Source of the DNA: CAZOVB01 sp046541415
GTDB lineage: Bacteria > Planctomycetota > Phycisphaerae > SM23-33
Length of the DNA stretch: 42,369 bases
Reading direction: 5' to 3'
Assembly: GCA_046541415.1 (NCBI GenBank)
Contig: JBKHDI010000027.1
Location: forward strand, 1 to 42,369
The translations under genes were made by a program, and so were the position numbers. The notes beneath the pieces are model-generated. The model saw only the letters and a list, made by a program, of their open reading frames with translations. It made no database searches and was not told the origin of the DNA. This document shows, piece by piece, positions 34,338 through 42,233 of the stretch. The first letter of the stretch is position 1. Every line of letters begins with the position of its first letter.

Positions 34338-34799
34338 CTCGTCTTCCTCCAAAACATTCCTTCGTGCAGGCTCGACAATGAACCTGCGCCCACGTTCGAG
34401 AGACAGGCAACGTGCCTGGTACCTCCCATTGCAGGAAACCGGCCCCTCCGGCTCCTCAGGCCGGCCGACTCCCACAGGGTGTATCGATCCGATCGGGGGA
34501 GGCCTTGAATTTCCGGTGAGAAATTACCCCTACGACTTCGGGCAGATCCCTGCGGTCTGTAGCGGTTATGCAGCCTGGTCGGACCAGCCCGGACGGACAA
34601 CTGGGCGTAAGCCCCTACAAATACACAATGTATGGATACAGAAGGATCTGATCAGCCCCGGGAGAAACACCCAGGAAAACAGGCAGATCGGCCTGGGATT
34701 TCCGCATATTTCTGCCTCTTCCGGGTCAGATACTCCTCAAGTTACCGGCGAAATGATCACGGGCTTGACCAGCCCCGCCCCGTTGCCCACCATACAACC
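34338..34799. other. Divergent intergenic region between flagellin 3 and the glycosyltransferase
   Basis: These 462 bases carry no convincing gene. A perfect inverted repeat CAGGCA-ACG-TGCCTG at 34404-34418, about 70 bases before the flagellin 3 ATG, is a plausible operator. At 34611-34624 GCCCCTACAAATAC resembles the CCCTACAAACG core of the other flagellin leaders but lies about 280 bases from the ATG. No clear sigma-28, sigma-54 or sigma-70 promoter is visible on either strand. Confidence 0.5.
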
Positions 34800-35939
34800 A
34801 TGAATATCTGCCACATCATCACCCGCATGATCGTCGGCGGGGCGATGGAGAACACCCTGCTGACCTGCGAAGGACTCCGCCGCAGAGGCTGCGATGTCTC
34901 GCTGATTACAGGCCCAGCCCTGGGCCCCGAGGGCCAACTGCTCGACCGGGCCCATGCAGGCGGCTATCGCGTGGAAGTTGTCGATTCGCTGCGACGCGAG
35001 ATCCACCCGCTGCGCGACCGCCGGGCCCTGGGCTGCATCAGCCAGCTGCTCAGGCAGATCCAGCCCGATATCGTCCACACCCATGCCTCCAAGGCGGGCA
35101 TCCTGGGGCGCAAGGCCGCGGCGAATCTCGCCCGCTCGCGGATCGTCCACACCGTCCACGGCCTGCCGTACCATCCCTATCAGTCCCGGCTGGTCAACCG
35201 CCTGTTCATCCACCTCGAACGCCGGGCCGCTCGACGCACCGACGCGCTGATCAGCGTCGCAGACGCCATGACCGCACAGGCCCTGGCCGCCGGGATCGGC
35301 CGGGCCCAGCAGTATACCACCATCCGCTCGGGCATGGTGGTCGATCGCTTCTGCAACAGGCCCGACCAGGCCGACCAGTGGAGGCAGGCCCTGCGCCTGC
35401 CCGATAACGCCGTGGTGGTCATGCAGGTCTCCCGGATCGCGCCGCTCAAAGGCCACCGGTTCCTCCTGGAGGCAGCCGAGAAGATCGACGACCAGCGCGT
35501 GATCTTCGCCCTGGTCGGCGACGGGCCCTGGTTCAAACAGATCGCCGCGGAGATCAACGAGCGTGGCCTGGCCTCCCGCTTCCGCCTGACCGGACTGGTC
35601 GAGCCCGAACAGATCCCCGCCCTGATCCACGCCTGCGACATCCTGGCCCACTGCTCCCTGCGAGAGGGCCTGGCCCGTGCCCTGCCCCAGGCCATGCTCG
35701 CCGGCAAACCCGTTATCAGCTTCGACGTCGACGGGGCCCGCGAGGTGGTCGACCAGGATACGGGCATCCTGCTGGATGCCGGCGACACCGTGGGCCTGGT
35801 CGCCGCGATCGAAACCCTGGCCGACTGCCCGCCGCTCTGCCGGCGCCTCGGACAACAGGGCCGGGCCAGATGCACCGAGATGTTCGACCACAACCGCATG
35901 GTCGACCAGATCCTGCAGCTCTATCGCAACCTGACCTAG
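34800..35939 (+). CDS. Glycosyltransferase family 4 protein
   Basis: This 379-residue GT-B fold enzyme would transfer a sugar from a nucleotide donor. The N-terminal acceptor half starts MNICHIITRMIVGGAMENTLL, with the glycine-rich loop IVGGAMEN, and continues with DIVHTHASKAGILGR and VHTVHGLPYH. The donor half shows VSRIAPLKGHRFLLEA and the signature REGLARALPQAMLAGKPVISFDVDG, in which the usual second Glu is Gln. A longer reading from 34632 has no family match and is rejected. The ATG has no ribosome binding site in front of it, so leaderless or weak translation is possible. It lies beside the flagellin genes, which hints at, but does not prove, flagellin glycosylation; envelope polysaccharide is equally likely. 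Its stop overlaps that of the convergent HAD gene. Confidence 0.9.
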   Translation: MNICHIITRMIVGGAMENTLLTCEGLRRRGCDVSLITGPALGPEGQLLDRAHAGGYRVEVVDSLRREIHPLRDRRALGCISQLLRQIQPDIVHTHASKAGILGRKAAANLARSRIVHTVHGLPYHPYQSRLVNRLFIHLERRAARRTDALISVADAMTAQALAAGIGRAQQYTTIRSGMVVDRFCNRPDQADQWRQALRLPDNAVVVMQVSRIAPLKGHRFLLEAAEKIDDQRVIFALVGDGPWFKQIAAEINERGLASRFRLTGLVEPEQIPALIHACDILAHCSLREGLARALPQAMLAGKPVISFDVDGAREVVDQDTGILLDAGDTVGLVAAIETLADCPPLCRRLGQQGRARCTEMFDHNRMVDQILQLYRNLT

Positions 35940-36628
35940 CCGGCCTCGACCAGCCGGGCCAGATCGGCCGGTCCCAGCTGGGCCAGGGACTCGATCACAC
36001 GGTCGGCCTCGGTTAGATCCGAGGCGGGATAGGATGTAGCCACCGCCTGGACCCGCATTCCGGCTGCCTTGCCTGCCTCGATCCCGAAGGGCGAATCTTC
36101 GATCACCACGCACCTGCCGGCAGAGAAACTCTGCTCCGGGTGCAGGCGGCCGAGTTTGTCCAGCGCCTGGAGGTAGCCTTCCGGGTCCGGCTTGCCGTAG
36201 CAGACGTCTTCGGCCGAGACGATGATCGGGAAGAAATCCACCACACCCACCGCCCCGGCTGCCTGGCGGATCTCGTGGCCCAGGGCCCCTGAGCAGATCG
36301 CCATCGGCGTGCGATTCTCGGCCAGGGCGCGAATCAGCGGGACCGCGCCGGGCAGGGGCTCGATCGACTGGCCGATCAACGCTTGCATCCGCAGCGTCTT
36401 GCGCCGGGTCAGTTCGGCGACCCGGTCTTCGTCGGCCTTCTCGCCACGCTCGGCCAGGACCATGGCGAAACAGTCGTGGTCGTCGTAGCCGAGGTAGTGG
36501 CTGTAGTACGCCTCACGCGACAGATCGATCCCGATCTGCTTGAGGACCTCCTGAAACCCTTTGAAGTGCAGAGGCTCGGAATCGACGATCACGCCGTCGA
36601 AGTCGAAAATCACGGCCTGGAGCGACAT
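35936..36628 (-). CDS. HAD-superfamily phosphatase, beta-phosphoglucomutase-like
   Basis: This 230-residue protein has all four HAD motifs: the nucleophile and general acid Asp9 and Asp11 in FDFDGVIVDSEP, the Ser of AICSGAL, the Lys of YGKPDPEGY and the acidic pair of VVIEDSPFGIEA. The helical cap between motifs I and II is of subclass C1, as in beta-phosphoglucomutase and phosphoglycolate phosphatase. It dephosphorylates or isomerises a small phosphorylated metabolite that cannot be named from sequence. The ATG at 36628 follows AGGA; an upstream ATG at 36739 would add 37 non-homologous residues and is rejected. The 3' end overlaps the glycosyltransferase stop by 4 bases. Confidence 0.9.
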   Translation of the reverse strand: MSLQAVIFDFDGVIVDSEPLHFKGFQEVLKQIGIDLSREAYYSHYLGYDDHDCFAMVLAERGEKADEDRVAELTRRKTLRMQALIGQSIEPLPGAVPLIRALAENRTPMAICSGALGHEIRQAAGAVGVVDFFPIIVSAEDVCYGKPDPEGYLQALDKLGRLHPEQSFSAGRCVVIEDSPFGIEAGKAAGMRVQAVATSYPASDLTEADRVIESLAQLGPADLARLVEAG

Positions 36629-36712
36629 CTGTTTCCTTTCAGGCAGATTGGGTGACTTTTTGAGATGCCTATGCGCAAAATCATAGGGATCACGCAAGAT
36701 AATAGAATTTCC

Positions 36713-36740
36713 TTGCCACCGGAGAGTCAATCCATACAAT
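36713..36740 (+). promoter_or_regulatory. Sigma-70 promoter for the NarL-type regulator
   Basis: TTGCCA at 36713-36718, a 16-base spacer and TACAAT at 36735-36740 match the consensus at 5 of 6 positions each. The start of transcription would be near 36747, about 52 bases before the ATG. A small inverted repeat CCTATG-N8-CATAGG at 36668-36687 lies further upstream and may bind a regulator. Confidence 0.65.
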
Positions 36741-36798
36741 CATATTTTGGTGTTCTTATCTGTGTTATGTTTGTAGAAACGTTGATTCGTAGGGCAAG

Positions 36799-37446
36799 AT
36801 GACAGCAGAAAGCATAACAGTTCTGTTGGCCGATGACCACGCCATGGTCTGCGCAGGTCTGGCAGCCCTGGTCGCCAAGGACCCGCAGATCGAAGTGGTC
36901 GGCCAGTGTCGCGACGGCCTGGCCGTGCTGAATCAGATCGCAGCAGTCAAACCCGACGTCCTAGTCCTGGACATCACCATGCCCGGGCTCAACGGTCTGG
37001 ACGTCTGCCGCGAGGTCCGCAGACGCCACCCCGATACCGTAATCCTGATCCTCACGATGCACGATGAGGAACAGTTCATCGCCAACGCCCTGGAGAACGG
37101 CGCATCGGGCTACCTTCTTAAAGAAGCCGCCGCCGACGAGCTGGCCTCGGCCATCCATCGCGTCGCCAAAGGCGAGCTCTACCTGGGCCCGGGGATCCCC
37201 CAATCAGCCCTGCGCATGGTGGGACGGGCCGCCGAAGACCCCTACGACCTGCTGACCACCCGCGAGCGTCAGGTCCTCCAGCTGATCGCCGAGGGCAAGA
37301 CCAATCGGCAGGTGGCCGAAGAACTCGACCTGGCTGTCAAGACCGTCGACACCCATCGCACGCGGCTGATGCGCAAGCTCAACATCCACGACCAGACCTC
37401 CCTGGTCAAGTTCGCCATCCGCAAAGGCGTGATCTCGCTGGATTAG
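36799..37446 (+). CDS. NarL/FixJ-type response regulator
   Basis: This 215-residue DNA-binding response regulator has a receiver with acidic residues D12-D13 in LLADDHA, phosphate acceptor Asp58 in LVLDITMP, Thr in ILTMHDE and Lys in YLLKEAA. The LuxR-type helix-turn-helix at about 150-210 reads TTRERQVLQLIAEGKTNRQVAEEL then AVKTVDTHRTRLMRKLNI. No partner histidine kinase is adjacent, so it is an orphan here. It sits alone on the plus strand, divergent from the HAD gene, behind a good sigma-70 promoter. Target genes are unknown. Confidence 0.94.
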   Translation: MTAESITVLLADDHAMVCAGLAALVAKDPQIEVVGQCRDGLAVLNQIAAVKPDVLVLDITMPGLNGLDVCREVRRRHPDTVILILTMHDEEQFIANALENGASGYLLKEAAADELASAIHRVAKGELYLGPGIPQSALRMVGRAAEDPYDLLTTRERQVLQLIAEGKTNRQVAEELDLAVKTVDTHRTRLMRKLNIHDQTSLVKFAIRKGVISLD

Positions 37447-37515
37447 TCGACGCTGCGATCTGCACGGGGGGCAGGACCGCCCGCACAAGACCCGACCCGC
37501 GCCGAATCTGTGCGC

Positions 37516-37557
37516 AAAAAAGAGAGGCCCGACACCTGTTACAGTGATGGGCCTCTC
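37516..37557 (-). terminator. Intrinsic terminator on the minus strand
   Basis: A perfect 9-bp stem GAGAGGCCC / GGGCCTCTC with an 18-base loop is followed on the minus strand by six T residues. It lies nearly 350 bases beyond the methyltransferase stop, so it either ends a long 3' untranslated region or an independent small RNA. Confidence 0.8.
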
Positions 37558-37685
37558 ACCGCGACCTTCGGGATGGCTCACGCAGCCATCCCAAAACACA
37601 ATCCTGATGCACTCGGAAGGAGCAAACTGAGACGCCTGCCGGGTTGGCAATCACTTGCGTTCTCAACTTCCATTTCCACTGCAGT
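37516..37685 (-). ncRNA. Candidate small RNA ending at the orphan terminator
   Basis: The 37447-37904 interval has no gene. On the minus strand a possible promoter, TTGATA then 18 bases then TACACT (about 37683-37712), precedes a region with a perfect 9-bp hairpin GGGATGGCT-N5-AGCCATCCC at 37570-37592 and then the intrinsic terminator. The result would be a transcript of about 165 nt with two strong stem-loops. The alternative is the processed 3' end of the methyltransferase messenger. No known riboswitch or RNA family was recognised. Confidence 0.35.
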
Positions 37686-37904
37686 GTAGGCCCCGGTACG
37701 GCGGAATATCAAAAAAGAGGTGCGATTTATACATGTTTTCCGATCGAGTATGAGCAGTTACCCCGCTAACCGCAAGCCGAGACAGGCAGTTACACAGGAT
37801 CGGCAAGCGAGATAGACCCTCAGTTTTCAGGCAAACAGAGGGGATTGCAGCATCGGCCCGAGCCGCAGCCACGCTCCAGCGGCCCCTCTGAGGCCTGCTT
37901 CGGT

Positions 37905-38723
37905 TCATGCCCCCGGGCACCCGTGCGGCGGCTTGATGGCGCAGGTGGCCAGGAAGAAAGGCATGTATTTGCTGACCGGGTCGTCGTCTTCGGGCAGGCA
38001 GGTGTCTTCGTACAGGCCGATCAACACCAGGCCCGCCGCCAGTTGGCCGCCGATCTGGTCGGTCAGGCTGTGGCTGAACTCCAGCGGGCGCCCTTGGGCG
38101 GCGAATTCGGCGATCTGCTCCTGGCTGAGGCTTTCGGCATCCGAATACGGCAGGGGGTTGGCCACTTCCAGGCGACCCTGATCGTAGGCGGCATCGTCGA
38201 AGAGGTAAATCGCCGGGTTGTTGAACCCCGCCAGCAGCCTCCCGCCGGGCTTGAGAACCCGCGATGCCTCGGCCCAGACTGGTTTGACATCCGGTACGAA
38301 GCAGTTCGATACCGGGTGGAACACCAGGTCGAACCGCCCGTCGTCCAGGGCGGACAGATCCGCCATGTCCCCTTCGATCAGCTCCATCTCCAGCCCGTCA
38401 CGCTGGGCGACCTGCCGGTCCTGGGCCAGCTGGGCCGGACAGTTGTCAAACACGGTCACCTTGGCCCCGGCCGCTGCGAAGATCGGCCCCTGCTGTCCCC
38501 CGGCCGAGGCGAGGCAAAGCACCGACGCGCCGGCAATCGGAGGGTACCAATCAGCCGGCACGGGCTTGTTCGGTGTCAACACCAGCTGCCAGTCGCCCCG
38601 GCGGGCCCGGGCAACCTGCTCGCCGCTGACCGGACGCGTCCAGACGTTGCCCCCTTCGACCATTCGCGACCAGGCTGCCCGGTTGTGGCTGCGGATCGGC
38701 CCGGGCGTCGCCCCGGCGGCCAT
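37905..38723 (-). CDS. SAM-dependent methyltransferase
   Basis: This 272-residue protein is a class I methyltransferase (Methyltransf_11 type). The SAM-binding strand and loop read VLCLASAGGQQGPIFAAAGAKVTVFD, in which the loop is ASAGGQQG rather than the usual GxGxG; the acidic residue of strand 2 is the final D of VTVFD. Later motifs are IEGDMADLSAL and LVFHPVSNCFVPD. RVLKPGGRLLAGF is the standard post-motif. The substrate is not predictable. The ATG shares its A with the stop of the upstream D-lyxose isomerase gene (TGATG) and follows GAGG, so the two are translationally coupled. Confidence 0.88.
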   Translation of the reverse strand: MAAGATPGPIRSHNRAAWSRMVEGGNVWTRPVSGEQVARARRGDWQLVLTPNKPVPADWYPPIAGASVLCLASAGGQQGPIFAAAGAKVTVFDNCPAQLAQDRQVAQRDGLEMELIEGDMADLSALDDGRFDLVFHPVSNCFVPDVKPVWAEASRVLKPGGRLLAGFNNPAIYLFDDAAYDQGRLEVANPLPYSDAESLSQEQIAEFAAQGRPLEFSHSLTDQIGGQLAAGLVLIGLYEDTCLPEDDDPVSKYMPFFLATCAIKPPHGCPGA

Positions 38724-39409
38724 CAGTTCGCCTCGGGGTATTCGGTGCAGAGCAGGTAGACCGGTTCGGCGTCTTCCTCGATCTGCGGGAAACGCGGCAG
38801 GGGCTCGGCGAAGCGGTTGTCGTTGGCGTCGTCGTTGACCCGCGAGACCTCGCCGCCCAGCACCGGCCCGGCTCCCTTTTCCGCATAGAACAGGTGGTAC
38901 ATGAACGGCGGCAGCGTGATCGACTCACCCGGCTCGAGGACCACCTCGGCCCCCGCGTCATAGGTCCGTTCGATTCCGTCGATGCTCACCGTTACCGGCG
39001 TGTCGAGCTTCTGCTCGCTGTCGGGGTCGGCGTTCCAGAGCTTCAGCACCAGATTGCCCCCGCCGCGGTTGATGATGTCTTCCATCTTGGCCCAGTGGAA
39101 GTGCGTCGGGGTCAGTTGGTCTTCGCCGATCAGCAGCATTTTCTCGCAGTAGTCCTTCCCGCCGGCCTGGGCAACGTCCGGCCGACCGTTGCGGATGGTG
39201 AACAGCAACAGCCCGCACGCATCGTAGTCGCCCTTGCCGAAGTCCGTCAGATCCCAGCCGAGCATGCACTTGCGGACTTCGTCGGCCTCGTCTCCGGCGG
39301 CCTTCCAGTCCTGCGGCGACCAGTACGCCCACTTGGGCAGGTGGAAGTTCTGCGAATCGAGAAAGGCTACCGCCTCCTGCAGGCGGGCGTTGATTTCACT
39401 GCGTTTCAT
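38723..39409 (-). CDS. D-lyxose ketol-isomerase
   Basis: This 228-residue cupin-type enzyme should interconvert D-lyxose and D-xylulose, with possible action on D-mannose. The metal site is visible: His103 and His105 in PTHFHWAKMED, Glu110 in the same motif, and His172 in FMYHLFYAE. The surrounding KMEDIINRGGGNLVLKLWN is the family hallmark. Length matches the family. The start at 39409 follows AGGAG by 7 bases; the longer in-frame reading to 40021 crosses into the PQQ-repeat gene and is rejected. It is cotranscribed with the methyltransferase. No pentulose kinase or sugar transporter lies nearby, so the catabolic pathway is not complete here. Confidence 0.93.
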   Translation of the reverse strand: MKRSEINARLQEAVAFLDSQNFHLPKWAYWSPQDWKAAGDEADEVRKCMLGWDLTDFGKGDYDACGLLLFTIRNGRPDVAQAGGKDYCEKMLLIGEDQLTPTHFHWAKMEDIINRGGGNLVLKLWNADPDSEQKLDTPVTVSIDGIERTYDAGAEVVLEPGESITLPPFMYHLFYAEKGAGPVLGGEVSRVNDDANDNRFAEPLPRFPQIEEDAEPVYLLCTEYPEAN

Positions 39410-39470
39410 GATGCATCTCCTGGCATGGCTGTGACGCGTGGGGGCTTGGGATTCTAAGCCCGCAGTGGAG

Positions 39471-39510
39471 GAAAAACAAGACGCCCGCAGCCGGAAACCT
39501 GCCGCGGGCG
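39471..39510 (-). terminator. Intrinsic terminator after the PQQ-repeat gene
   Basis: On the minus strand CGCCCGC / GCGGGCG extends to about 10 bp with a G-U pair and is followed by TCTTGTTTTTCC. It starts 25 bases after the PQQ-repeat stop and 62 bases before the lyxose isomerase ATG, so the isomerase needs its own promoter in the short gap. Confidence 0.75.
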
Positions 39511-39534
39511 CCCGTGGAAAATCACACAGACTCT

Positions 39535-40767
39535 TTACTTGCTCAGGTCGATGCAGACCAGCTCGCTGATCTTCCGGGCCTTGATGTAGTTCCGGGCATA
39601 GAGCTTGTTGCCCACCAGCACCGGCGGGGTCCAGCAATAGTCGCCGCCGAGGATCTCGCGGGAGGCGATCGGCTCGAACCCGGACGGGTCGGCCTTGGCG
39701 ACCACCAACTTGCCGTGTTCGCCGAGAACCAGCAGTGTCTTGCCCGCCGCAATCAGCGAACCGACACCCAGATCCTTCTTCTCCCACATCACCTTGCCGT
39801 CCGAAACCCGCATGCACAGCAGAGTCCCCCGGCCGCCGACGTTGCCGTCGAACCCGTACAGATACCCGTCGATCAGCACCGGGTTGTTGCACTGGGCGCC
39901 CAGGTCGCGGCTGGTCCAGATCTCCTTGGCCCCGCTGCCGGACAGGTCCAGCAGCGCCCCGCCGCGGCGGTAACCGGAGCTGATGAACACCTTGTCGTCG
40001 CCCACCGCGATCGGCGTGCACGAATGCACCCCGTAGGGCGTCTTCCAGGTGAAGCTGTACATCTCGCGCCCGCTGCCGGGCTCGACGATCGTCAACCCGC
40101 TGCCGTCGAACGTCGCCAGCAGATTCTTGCCCCCCACCGTCATCTCGATCGGCGAGGAGTAGCTCGGCGGCTTGGGACGCGACTTCCAGGCGACCTCGCC
40201 GTCAGCCTTCTTCAACGCGATGACCGGGCCCATGTCCAGCAGGATCACCTCATCGGCCAGCAGGGCCGAACCGGAAAAACCCCAGCGCGGCGGCTTCATC
40301 CCCATCGCCGAAAGATCCTTCTTCCACTTGACGCTCCCGTCGGCCGGGTCGAGGCAGTGCAGCAGGCCCCCGTGACTCAACGTGTATACGCCGGTTTCAT
40401 CCACCGCCGGCGTCGACCGCGGGCCGTAGTACCCCCCGCTGTTCATCGGCGTGGGATACTTGTAGGTCCACACCTGCTCGCCGGTGTCGGCCTTGAGACA
40501 GTACACCACGTCGGCATTGCCCTCATTGCCCATCGTGTAGAGCTTGCCGTCCAGAACAGCGAAGCTCGAATAGCCGATGCCGATCTGCTTCGTCCACACT
40601 TCCGGCAGCTTCGCATCGGCCGGCACGCTCAACTGGGCGTCGGGCAACTGACCCGTCCGGTTCGGTCCTAAAAACTGCGGCCAGTCCGCCTGAACGTCCT
40701 GGGCGACAGCCATACATCCCGCCAAAATCAGCAGCGTCAGAACCAGCGGTCTACGTCTGTTCAACAT
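39535..40767 (-). CDS. Exported PQQ-repeat beta-propeller protein, possible lipoprotein
   Basis: This 410-residue protein has the BamB/quinoprotein-like eight-bladed propeller fold: DWPQFLGPNRTG opens the mature part and the blades show repeats such as YCLKADTGEQVWTYK, LHCLDPADGSVKWKKD, IALKKADGEVAWKS and LCMRVSDGKVMWEKKDLG. It starts NRRRPLVLTLLILAGC, where LAGC at 15-18 is a perfect lipobox; signal peptidase I cleavage after VQA is the alternative. The ATG follows GGGAGAG; an ATG 25 codons earlier lacks support. PQQ binding is not certain: most planctomycete relatives lack a demonstrated cofactor. It is divergent from the ankyrin gene. Confidence 0.9.
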   Translation of the reverse strand: MLNRRRPLVLTLLILAGCMAVAQDVQADWPQFLGPNRTGQLPDAQLSVPADAKLPEVWTKQIGIGYSSFAVLDGKLYTMGNEGNADVVYCLKADTGEQVWTYKYPTPMNSGGYYGPRSTPAVDETGVYTLSHGGLLHCLDPADGSVKWKKDLSAMGMKPPRWGFSGSALLADEVILLDMGPVIALKKADGEVAWKSRPKPPSYSSPIEMTVGGKNLLATFDGSGLTIVEPGSGREMYSFTWKTPYGVHSCTPIAVGDDKVFISSGYRRGGALLDLSGSGAKEIWTSRDLGAQCNNPVLIDGYLYGFDGNVGGRGTLLCMRVSDGKVMWEKKDLGVGSLIAAGKTLLVLGEHGKLVVAKADPSGFEPIASREILGGDYCWTPPVLVGNKLYARNYIKARKISELVCIDLSK

Positions 40768-40966
40768 GGAGATCTCTCCCGGTCTATAAAGGGTTTGGGT
40801 TTCAGCGGGCCCTGTTCTGGCCCGCGGCCCGCGGGAGACCATAGCTTACAGCATGGACCCCGGGGCAGGAAAACGAATTTCGCCCCGATCGCCGCGTCCC
40901 CTGCTCTGGACACTGGACCCCGCCGCAAGGTTGGTCTATCATTCGACGCCAAGCCGACTTTTCCCC

Positions 40967-40979
40967 GAGGTGTACCATC
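40967..40979 (+). promoter_or_regulatory. Ribosome binding site deciding the ankyrin start
   Basis: GAGGTG at 40967-40972 is fully complementary to the CACCUC of the 16S rRNA 3' end. It is followed by TACC and the proposed AUC start at 40977. The spacing is short but workable, and no other initiator of any kind lies at a suitable distance. Confidence 0.6.
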
Positions 40980-42233
40980 GACGAGACGACCTTCCTGTCC
41001 GCTGCCGCCGGCGGCGACGCACAGACTATCCGCACAGCACTGGCCTCCGCTGCCGCCCTGCGCACCGCCCGCGACGTCTACGGGCGCACCGCCCTGCACC
41101 TGGCCGCCGCCTACGGACACCGACAGGTCGCACAACTGCTCATCGCCGCAGACGCCCCCGTTAACGCCACCGACGACGAAAACGCAACCCCCCTGCACCT
41201 GGCCGCAACCAACGGACGAGACCTCCTGGCCGCCATCCTCGTCGACAACGGCGCCGATACCTCCGCCTGGGACCGCGCCGGCCAGACGCCCCTGCACCTG
41301 GCCGTCGCCGCAGGCCACATCGAAGTCGTCGAAGCACTCCTCGTCGGAGGGGCCAACGCCAACGCACTCAACGCCGACTCCGTCCCACCCATCCACCTGG
41401 CCATCTCCGGCGGACGCTCCGAAGCCGTCTCCCTGCTGATCCAACACAACGCAGACCTCGACGCACGAGACGAAAAGGGACGCACCCCCCTGCACCTGGC
41501 CGCACAGGCTGGACGGGCCGAAATCGCCCGACTGCTCTGCGCAGGCGCCGCCGAACGCAACACCAAAGACCAACTGGGCCGCACGCCACTGCACCTGGCC
41601 GTCCGCTTCCCAAAAATCGTCGACTGCCTCCTGACCTACCGCGCCGACCCAGGCCGACGAGACGAAGAAGGCAACAACCCCCTGCACATCGCCGCCGCCC
41701 AAAACCGCCTCGACTCGATCTCCATCCTCGTCGAAACCGGCGCCGCCCGTATCAACGCCTCAAACAACGCCTCCCAGACACCACTCCACCTCGCCGCCAC
41801 CGAAGGACTGGACGACTGCGTCGACCGCCTCCTCAAACTCGCCGCAGACCCCGCCAGACGAGACGAAGCCGACCAAACACCACTCCACCTCGCCGCCGCA
41901 GAAGGACACCTCCGCATCCTCCAACGACTCCTGGCCGCCGGGGCCGAAATCGAACCTGCCGACATCGACGGACGCACGCCACTCCACCTGGCCGCCTGGA
42001 ACAACCACGCCCCCTGCTGTGAGTCCCTGCTGACCGCCGGGGCCAACCCCAACGCAGCCGACTCCCTCGGCGTCACGCCCCTGCACCTGGCCTGCGAAGA
42101 CCAACACACCGAACCCGCACGCCTCCTGCTTGCCGCCGGGGCCAACCCCGACGCCGCCGACAACGAAGGCATCACACCACGCCAGACCGCACAGGACAGC
42201 CAGAACCCCTCCCTCCGCGACCTGCTGACCTGA
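40977..42233 (+). CDS. Ankyrin-repeat protein with probable AUC start codon
   Basis: An open frame from 40845 to the TGA at 42231-42233 encodes about 12 ankyrin repeats plus an N-terminal cap (DETTFLSAAAGGD). Typical repeats read GRTPLHLAAQAGRAEIARLL and GQTPLHLAVAAGHIEVVEAL; the one near 41580-41660 is shortened. The frame contains no ATG, GTG or TTG, so a standard gene finder would miss it. The codon ATC at 40977 lies four bases after GAGGTG, a perfect Shine-Dalgarno match, and gives exactly the expected N-terminus, about 418 residues. AUC is an extremely rare start; a single-base sequencing error in ATG is the main alternative. No signal peptide or membrane segment is seen, so it is probably a cytoplasmic scaffold. 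It is divergent from the PQQ-repeat gene. Confidence 0.85.
   Translation: MDETTFLSAAAGGDAQTIRTALASAAALRTARDVYGRTALHLAAAYGHRQVAQLLIAADAPVNATDDENATPLHLAATNGRDLLAAILVDNGADTSAWDRAGQTPLHLAVAAGHIEVVEALLVGGANANALNADSVPPIHLAISGGRSEAVSLLIQHNADLDARDEKGRTPLHLAAQAGRAEIARLLCAGAAERNTKDQLGRTPLHLAVRFPKIVDCLLTYRADPGRRDEEGNNPLHIAAAQNRLDSISILVETGAARINASNNASQTPLHLAATEGLDDCVDRLLKLAADPARRDEADQTPLHLAAAEGHLRILQRLLAAGAEIEPADIDGRTPLHLAAWNNHAPCCESLLTAGANPNAADSLGVTPLHLACEDQHTEPARLLLAAGANPDAADNEGITPRQTAQDSQNPSLRDLLT

Noticed and set aside
33159..34508. Plus-strand frame opposite flagellin 3, and similar ones opposite flagellins 1 and 2
   Set aside because: They recur opposite each flagellin because the genes are paralogues; no independent motif or ribosome site.
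34338..34799. Search for a sigma-54 site (GG-N10-GC core) before flagellin 3
   Set aside because: AGGCACG is present but the GC is not at the required distance.
40761..41702. Minus-strand frames opposite the ankyrin gene with repetitive Gly/Val translation
   Set aside because: The repetition reflects the ankyrin repeats on the plus strand, where the consensus TPLHLAA is unmistakable.
41082..42190. Regularly spaced DNA repeats of about 99 bases resembling a repeat array
   Set aside because: They are the coding sequence of the ankyrin repeats with diverged third positions, not CRISPR or tandem satellite DNA.
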